This document shows positions 57,281-64,000 of a stretch of DNA of 64,000 bases, piece by piece. The stretch is from Capitella teleta. Taxonomy: Eukaryota; Annelida; Polychaeta; Capitellidae. Each line of letters starts with the position of its first letter. Positions within the stretch are counted from its first letter, which is position 1. The stretch spans positions 947,142-1,011,141 of the forward strand of contig KB311061.1 in the NCBI GenBank assembly GCA_000328365.1, written 5' to 3'. The position numbers were made by a program, and so were the translations under genes. The notes beneath the pieces were generated by a model. That model did no database searches and was not told the origin of the DNA. It was given only the letters and a program-made list of their open reading frames with translations.

Positions 57281-60200
57281 GTAAGCATCATCAGGTTCTG
57301 CATGGGCGGAGGTATACTCGCTAAGACCCTTCTGGTTAACACAAAAAATATTATGTGCTCTAATTCAATAGATGAAATTGAAATTCCAAAGCAAACGCAC
57401 CAATAATTATAGCATTGAACCAAAAAGACACAATAGTCGGCTCAGGTCAACTGGATAATATGTTTGCCCTATTTATGAAGTTCATACAGTCACGTGGTAC
57501 CTTACTTTAGGCAGGCGCATAAAATTGTGTGTTATATATACTTCTTACCTTGGTTCTACTTGTGCACCATAAAACGAGTTTATATTCATCGGAATCCCGT
57601 CATGAACCCGCTCGACTTGTCGATCAGATCACTGCGGTCAGAATTCATGACTTATAAAGCCAAAAAGCAAAGGTCAGTGTGATATAAACATCCGCTGTGT
57701 ATTGCTGTATGTCAAATTAATTTGCTATCAACAGAGAGTTGAAGAGGGAAAATACGACTAGCAGCGACAGTGTAATTTCTGGCAGAGTCTGCGCGCAGAA
57801 GCAGTAGGAAGGCTTATAATATTATACTGCGCCCGGTTCTTAAAACGGGGTTTACATGTTATTTGATGGGGCAAAAATGCATGCTGCAAGATTTTGAAAT
57901 GACACAATCAATATGAATTGCACGTATTCTACCACGCCAATCAAGTGATCACGTTATGAAGGCACCGAGAGAATAACCGCGCATGGGATCGATCAGAAAG
58001 CGATCCTAATATGGTCAAAACCAAAACACGTCGAATACAGGAGATGCCGGATGATAAATAGGCGCCTTGAATGACTGGTTTGATTTCGGGGCGGCATCAT
58101 TCATAAGTTTCATCAGTTAGCTCTCTGTTGGGGTGAATAGAGGACATGCAGCCTACGCCCTGCTATGCAGCATTTGCTCTATTTGGTAGTGCACGGTCAT
58201 CAGCACCGACTTCATTCCCATTCATTCTGCAAAGTGCTGCTAGTTTTGTGATAACCATACTGAGTACGCTTTAATGGTCACGTCTCGCGAGAATGCAATG
58301 AACTACTCACATCGATAGACAATAATACCATCATGTTGACGGTGCCATGTCCTCACTGAACATTGCGATCAAATGCCCCCCCCCCCCCCTTCAAGGGCCG
58401 AAAGCAACAGGTGGACATGACATCTATGCATCGGAATATTGTCTTCCTCCCCTACTATATTTTATCTCACCTGTGAATTTATAGTGTGAGAGTATGTACC
58501 GAATATATTATAGAATTACAGAGAATAAGTTGAGAATAAAAATACACATACGAAAGTGACTAAAGGTAATGTTGAAGAGACTTCAGTAAATCCCTCATAT
58601 CTTTGGTGTAATTCGCTGATAACACCTAAAGCAGCATTTTTTTATATTCACCATAAGCGATTCACGCGTACCTAAAAATGTGCTTAAAAGGATTGTCATG
58701 ACAACGTCCTGAATCATCCTCAACGAAGGAAATCGGGGATTTGCTCGTCTATGAATAGTAAACGGGAAAACAGAACGGACGCAGACTATTTGTCTATTAA
58801 TCTACGAACAGATTTGCCTGCAAAAACCTGCATAATTTCAGTATACACAATACGGCAAGTTCAAATCAATACAAGGTCACTCTCCTTTTTGACAATGCAT
58901 AGCATTGTGTCACTTCTGGGTCGTTTCAGAGACGCCTAAAATATGTGCGACGCATTCGTCTCTTGTGGCTGCTCGGTGATGAATGGAACTGTCCACTCTC
59001 GTTTCCGTCCCAATTGCACTGACAATCGCTTGCATCGTACAAACCTGCGTGAACGATTGAATATTTATGCAACCACATTAAGAGATATCGTTGATGGCTA
59101 ATCCCAATCAAACTGTATTTAAAAATCACCCGATTACTATGCATGTATTAGACCACGTCATTGGTGTTAAGAATTACAAGTTGCAACTTTATACTGAGCT
59201 CAAGTAAAACTTGTGCATGTCTTGGAATTCCGTTGACTCATGGCCCCCATGCGGTTTGCTGGAGCTGTTCGTTTACTTGACTTATGTGGTCCGAGGAGGT
59301 AAACAGGAGATACATGCCTTATCTGAGGATTCAAGGTTAGTGGCTGACTTCGACTATACTTATATAAATCATTCAATGGAAACATTATTCTTCCGAGCGG
59401 AAGCAAAAATCACCAGCTGCACCAATGCTAATGTCGATTTCGAAACAAACAATTCGTTCGACCAGTGTGTCCGACTATTATCAACCAGTAAATATAGGTT
59501 TGTGGCATGCATTGTTATTTTGCTCTGTTGTTGGCAGCATGTGACCCAGCCATGGTGACGTTGTTTCGGAGGTCTTCAAGATCAGACGTTGCGGCCGTTT
59601 ATGTCCATGACAAGTGTTCTAAATTTATTAGCAGATGATGATGACATGTAGGCCACAGCCATCAAAACCGTTCATATAAAGCATGTCAATTTCAGTTGAC
59701 TCTCGGTGACCTTTCTCGACGCGTGAACATGCGCTGACTTTCGATGTCATCTGGTTATCTGATGACTTCAGTGAAGTAAAATTAATAGCGGTAAATTTAT
59801 GAACGCCTGCTATGGCGATGTATTTCCATATTTGTTGTGGAGTGATGAGGATTATATCAACAAAGAAAAGCACTGTGTAGCATTATGGATAGCGCAATTA
59901 CTATAATTAAGTACAGCAAGAACAGATGCGGACGAATGACACCCTAGCACAAGCCAGGTACGGTGAGATGGGCAAATACTGTCAATGGAAATTCCGCCCG
60001 GACAGCCTCGTTTCTAATGAGATGGATGAGACAAAGGAAGGAGGCGAAGACGAAGTACTATAGGTGCCTGAAAAATATGAGCAAAATGGGCAGGGTATAT
60101 GGAAGAAGTATAGGGTGAGTGAAGAGGCGCATCTTTGCTTATCGTGGTCAACTTTTGGTCAAACTGAAATCGTTGTATTTTGTTGATATCGCTCCATATT

Positions 60201-63200
60201 CACATAATTAAAATCATCCTCATAGGTAATCAACATGATTGCGAAATTCGAGGTTCCCCCTACATCAGCGCACACAGGTATACTGCGACTGTGAATTGTA
60301 CGACGACCCCTGCTTCGCAGTGTGCACCTGAAACTGTGGCTGAAACAATAGCGAGGTCACCAGCAAACAAATAAGCGCCCTACTTGAGCTGTTATCTCCA
60401 CACATGCAGAGCAGATTCCGTCTAGATTGAAGAGAAACAAGGGGAGATATCTTATCTGTTGACATTGCAACTCACTAAGGAGATGACCGTGAGAAAGGAA
60501 GCCATGGTGTTGATTACATAATCTCCGCTTGTACCTTTCTGATCTTGATGCCACTCACGTTATCATTGTGCCAATGTTGGTTCCTATCCTCCGGCGTATT
60601 TGCTAAGAGCTTTAAACGATCCTACTGCAATAGGCAGGCACCGCAATTCATGGTCTCCGATCGACACATCACAATACAACATTTAGGCAGATTCTATTGT
60701 GGCTTACCATGCATATGCAGCGGATGAAATGGAATTTCATAGCTGATGCCCCACACTTGGCATGTTTGAGTATCCTCATTGTACGGCATAATTATATTGA
60801 GCTCTAAATTAGGATATATAAATCTGTAAACCAGACAATATCCCTCTTCCCGACGAAGGCGCCAGGCAGCCTTTATTTCTCACTTGGGCGATTAGATATA
60901 GATATAGGGATGAGAATCACACTCTGATTATCATAATCCCTTGCTCCGCTTTTCATCAGGTGAACCTGTGATCGAGGCATCACCACGGGGTTTCCTCTCC
61001 CATTCATTTCCCTGTTGTTCCATTTTGTTGCTTTCTCTGGTCTTTCGTGACACATAGCACGGAGTTATACCCCATGGCTGCTCGTTCATTTGGCCGTGTG
61101 TTGGTCTGCTCGCCCTGTCACTTGTTGCTTCATAGTCGGCTGGATCAGAGCCCTAATTAGCCATAACGACGTCTGCCGATGACATGCAACGGCTCTCCGC
61201 CATCCCGGCTTTTGTAGAACTCGGTGTAACGAGGAACTCTATGTTATAAGCCGCCAGACAAGCTATCACCTTTATGGGTAATGGGAGGGTGGGTGCTCCT
61301 CTCGATCTGACATAAGAAAAGTACAAGTTTCATCCTTCCTCCTCTATTTCTTTCCCCTATTCACGGTCAATATGATTTGACATAACATCCCTGAATGGGA
61401 CTCTTTTTCGAAAATCTGTTCGTGGGGTTTCAAGGTTTCAAGTGCCATATTCGTTTCAAGTTCGATTCAGACAGAAAGAAGTTTTGAATGATTGATTTGT
61501 CTTTGCTTATACGGCAATGAAGTTCTGTCAGTTGTGAGATCAAGAATTATGCCAATAACCTTTCAGAAGTTGCACAACTTCCTTGTCTGAAGAACTGCGT
61601 TCGACAATAGATGAAAATAATTGTCTGTTGTTCGGCCAATTTTCCACGTAATTTTAGCCGGTTATAGCGATATAATTGTGTGTTTTCAATCCTTCGATTC
61701 CAAAACGCTTTTGCTAAGAAGTTATCCCACAATGCATCGCCATGGCGTTTTTGCTCAGAAGTTATCCCACAATGCATCGCCATGGTGTGCGCCATGGATT
61801 TGCGATCAAGTCTATAGTTAAACGAAAATGTCCAATTTATGAATGATGTTCGTATTTTGGCCCTCATCCGTCTTAATATTCATGACACACGATCATCGAT
61901 CGCCCAATAATTATGTCATCCACTGAAATAATTCTCGTCAAAATTGATCACAACTTTTCGCGATTTCGATTTCTTGGAAGTTCCGAAAGTCGCTGATAAC
62001 TAGGTCGTTTGACAGATCCAAGGACTCTGCTTTTCCAAATGATTTATCGTGTTTTCGGTTTGGCGACGATAAGGTGATAAGAAAGGCAATTTCATCACAG
62101 GAGAGAGTCAAAATTTGCAGATATTGGGCGGAAATGATTTTACAAACCTGTTCCGGACTGGCAATATTCATTTATTCACTCATGTAATGGCGGATAATAT
62201 GTACTGTATTACAATGTGCCTCTGGCTTTATTTTACTCTACATATTATATTTGATTTAATCCGGTGTTCAACTGCATAATATTAAAGGCTGGTACAATAA
62301 TCCAGTGATTTAACCTAATTTCTGACCGCAAAAAAACAACGACCGCTAATCTATACAAACGGCACCAGGTACTCAGGCATATGCGTGTGAGTAATCAGCA
62401 CTTCAACAGTCTTGTACGTATAAGCTTTTCAGGTATTCGACTTGAAGGAGAACGCACTTATTCAGCAACAACAACATATACTTGTTTGAATAATACTAGT
62501 TTTGCTTCAAGAAACCCCTAGAATGAAAGCTCCACAAAGTATGGAAAATATTACGCTATTCGAAACACATGTCGCTGCTCAGAGGATAACTAGAGGGAAC
62601 TCTGTCAAAACATATTATTTTTTGTTTCGAGTCAGGTGGCAATTCGTAGATTCAAAACAATATATTTTTACTGGTCCCTTCAATTACATGTACCTTTCCT
62701 TGTTTCGTTTACTTTAATTATGCTGTATTATGCGCAGTGTCTATTGAATCATGTCATGTGCAACTCATGGTGCTGCCATGAGATAGTTATCCAGTCACTG
62801 ACAATGGTCCATCATTCTGACACATTTTCATAATAGCATCAATTAAAACCCTTCAGGGTTGAACGAAGTTGAGAACAATGTCAATATCACCTGACAGATT
62901 TATATAACAGTCAAGTGTCCACAACATGCTGCTCACGTCCACACGTGTCGGACATTTGATGACGAAATCAATCTTGAGATTCACAGAAAGCCATCCGCCA
63001 TCAAATACTCGTGAAGGCCAACAAAAAAGCAGACGACTGAAGGAAATGGCGATTCACTCATCACGTTTGCTTCCCCTCCACGTATTTCGCGTCACACAGA
63101 CTATAATGGGAGATGTTTTTGGCTGAGACATGTTGCCGCGTAACTCGCTCGTGCATGGCTATTGTAGTCTTATGACAAGATTTGGTAACGAGACAGCGTT

Positions 63201-63919
63201 TGGTCTGGATTTTAGACAGCAGAGAAAAAAGATGTGCTGAGACGAATTGCGATTAGGGGGAGGGGGTATGTAAGAGAGGCAACGAGGAACAAGTGGTCAT
63301 TGGGGTGGCGATGCAGAACAACGGCATCAATCTCATAGTTCTGACCAGTGACCCAAGGTGGCGGTATTGTTCTTCAATTTGCCATGCATGGTCAACCTTG
63401 GCACTCAGCTTATCAGAAGCTGCTTAAGCGACTTTCATACACTGTTATTGCTTCTCAATACATGCTAATACATTTAACGGAGAGCTGAGGCTATTTAGTC
63501 ATTGCTATTTGGCTGTCTGTATCACACAATTTCCATATCATTAGCCTACTAGAACTTGCAACTATAAGCGAGATCGTGTTGATGCTCACTGATCGAATTC
63601 CACGCGACTCAAATGAGTCAAATCTGGGGATAGCCAATATGTTGTGAACATGTCAGCCAACATTGCGATACCATGAAGGGCGAATGACCTATGTGGAGAA
63701 ATTGGCACATGTGCTGTTTGTTGAGGATCAAATTATGTGTCCAGGATTTCAGTTGAAAGAGATCATTTCGTCTCGGCAAAACAGCTTCTAGAAAAGGTCG
63801 ACCGTGAATCAATAGCACATTCATTGGTAATCCAGTCGTATTGTTGTAAATTGTGATGTCTCTGGCTTTGAAGATCAAGCCCAAAGCGGAATCCGGGATT
63901 AGATTTAAAGCTGAAAGAC
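57281..63919. other. Downstream intron or intergenic DNA, no further exon recognised
   Basis: Searched by eye for the next channel exon (a short one encoding a DEKNQ-like stretch in phase 0) without success. Contains a poly-C run (58377-58389), an X-box-like site (58692-58705) and the 40-bp tandem duplication (61706-61785). Open frames such as 59211-59558 show no family signature. Confidence 0.4.
61706..61785 (+). promoter_or_regulatory. Tandem 40-bp duplication carrying two ZNF143-like sites
   Basis: Two adjacent 40-bp units, near identical, each contain TTATCCCACAATGCATCGC (61722-61740, 61762-61780) and end CCATGG. The core matches the ZNF143 consensus. No gene start is recognised next to them. 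Confidence 0.4.
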
Positions 63920-63993
63920 CTGACTGGGATCCAGCGTGTGTTGAGATAGCCGCCCTTGCCCTCGGGGGTCTCAATCACCGTCTGCTCCTTGGC
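63920..63993 (-). CDS. Probable internal exon of an unidentified gene
   Basis: On the minus strand an ATTAG acceptor is followed by 74 nt encoding AKEQTV then IETPEGKGGYLNTRWIPV and ending CCAGTCAG|GTCTTT in phase 2. The stretch is distinctly richer in GC and in Glu/Lys/Gly codons than its surroundings. I do not recognise the family. The upstream part of the gene would lie beyond the right edge. Chance splice-like ends cannot be excluded. Confidence 0.4.
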
Positions 63994-64000
63994 CTAATCT

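Noticed and set aside
59211-59558. 115-residue open frame with a hydrophobic C-terminus
   Set aside because: Considered as a channel exon, but it lacks any Cys-loop or pore motif and has no acceptor in the required phase.
1-64000. CRISPR arrays, bacterial operons, rRNA genes, retroviral or LTR elements
   Set aside because: None seen; no spaced direct repeats of CRISPR type, no LTR pair and no gag/pol/env-like frames.

Overview
This is an AT-rich eukaryotic window that looks like early-branching animal DNA. A sponge is the best fit, but the sequence does not prove it. The housekeeping genes have many short exons separated by introns of about 45-65 bp, while the intergenic spans are long and full of transposon debris. 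Recognisable orthologues (MYPT/PPP1R12, mS35, WDR3, ADAM10, a Cys-loop channel, a rhodopsin-like GPCR) are animal-type. A run of 50 N (22624-22673) marks a scaffold join.

Layout from left to right. First coding exon of a myosin-phosphatase targeting subunit (697-945, minus, continuing off the left edge). A piggyBac-like MITE (2108-2730). Mitochondrial ribosomal protein mS35 in eight visible exons (3113-4564, plus). A decayed LINE end (about 6150-6493). A divergent alpha-crystallin/small-HSP-like gene (10895-11434, plus). A TIR element (14594-14988). A two-module leucine-rich-repeat receptor with a long tyrosine-motif tail (15771-18275, minus). A transposon-rich and repeat-rich stretch with no recognised gene (18.9-26.8 kb: Tc1 remnant, TIR family copies, SINEs, AT palindrome, pogo-like element, CRE cluster). 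WDR3 in 24 exons (27448-32041, plus), ending tail to tail with an intronless GPCR (32051-33016, minus) only 9 bp away. ADAM10 in 15 exons (34717-43069, minus). A LINE 3' end with a SINE nested in it (45.1-45.8 kb). The first two exons of a Cys-loop ligand-gated channel separated by a 7.3 kb intron (49745-57280, plus, continuing to the right). A mariner-like MITE (56.6-57.0 kb). A probable exon of an unidentified gene at the right edge (63920-63993, minus).

The genes do not form one pathway. mS35 (mitochondrial translation) and WDR3 (18S rRNA maturation) are housekeeping genes. ADAM10, the LRR receptor, the GPCR and the channel are cell-surface signalling or shedding proteins. The most novel-looking item is the LRR receptor, whose cytoplasmic tail carries a duplicated ITIM-like cassette and about a dozen tyrosine motifs. 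Every multi-exon model was checked by hand for intron phase and comparison with remembered human homologues; no database search was possible.
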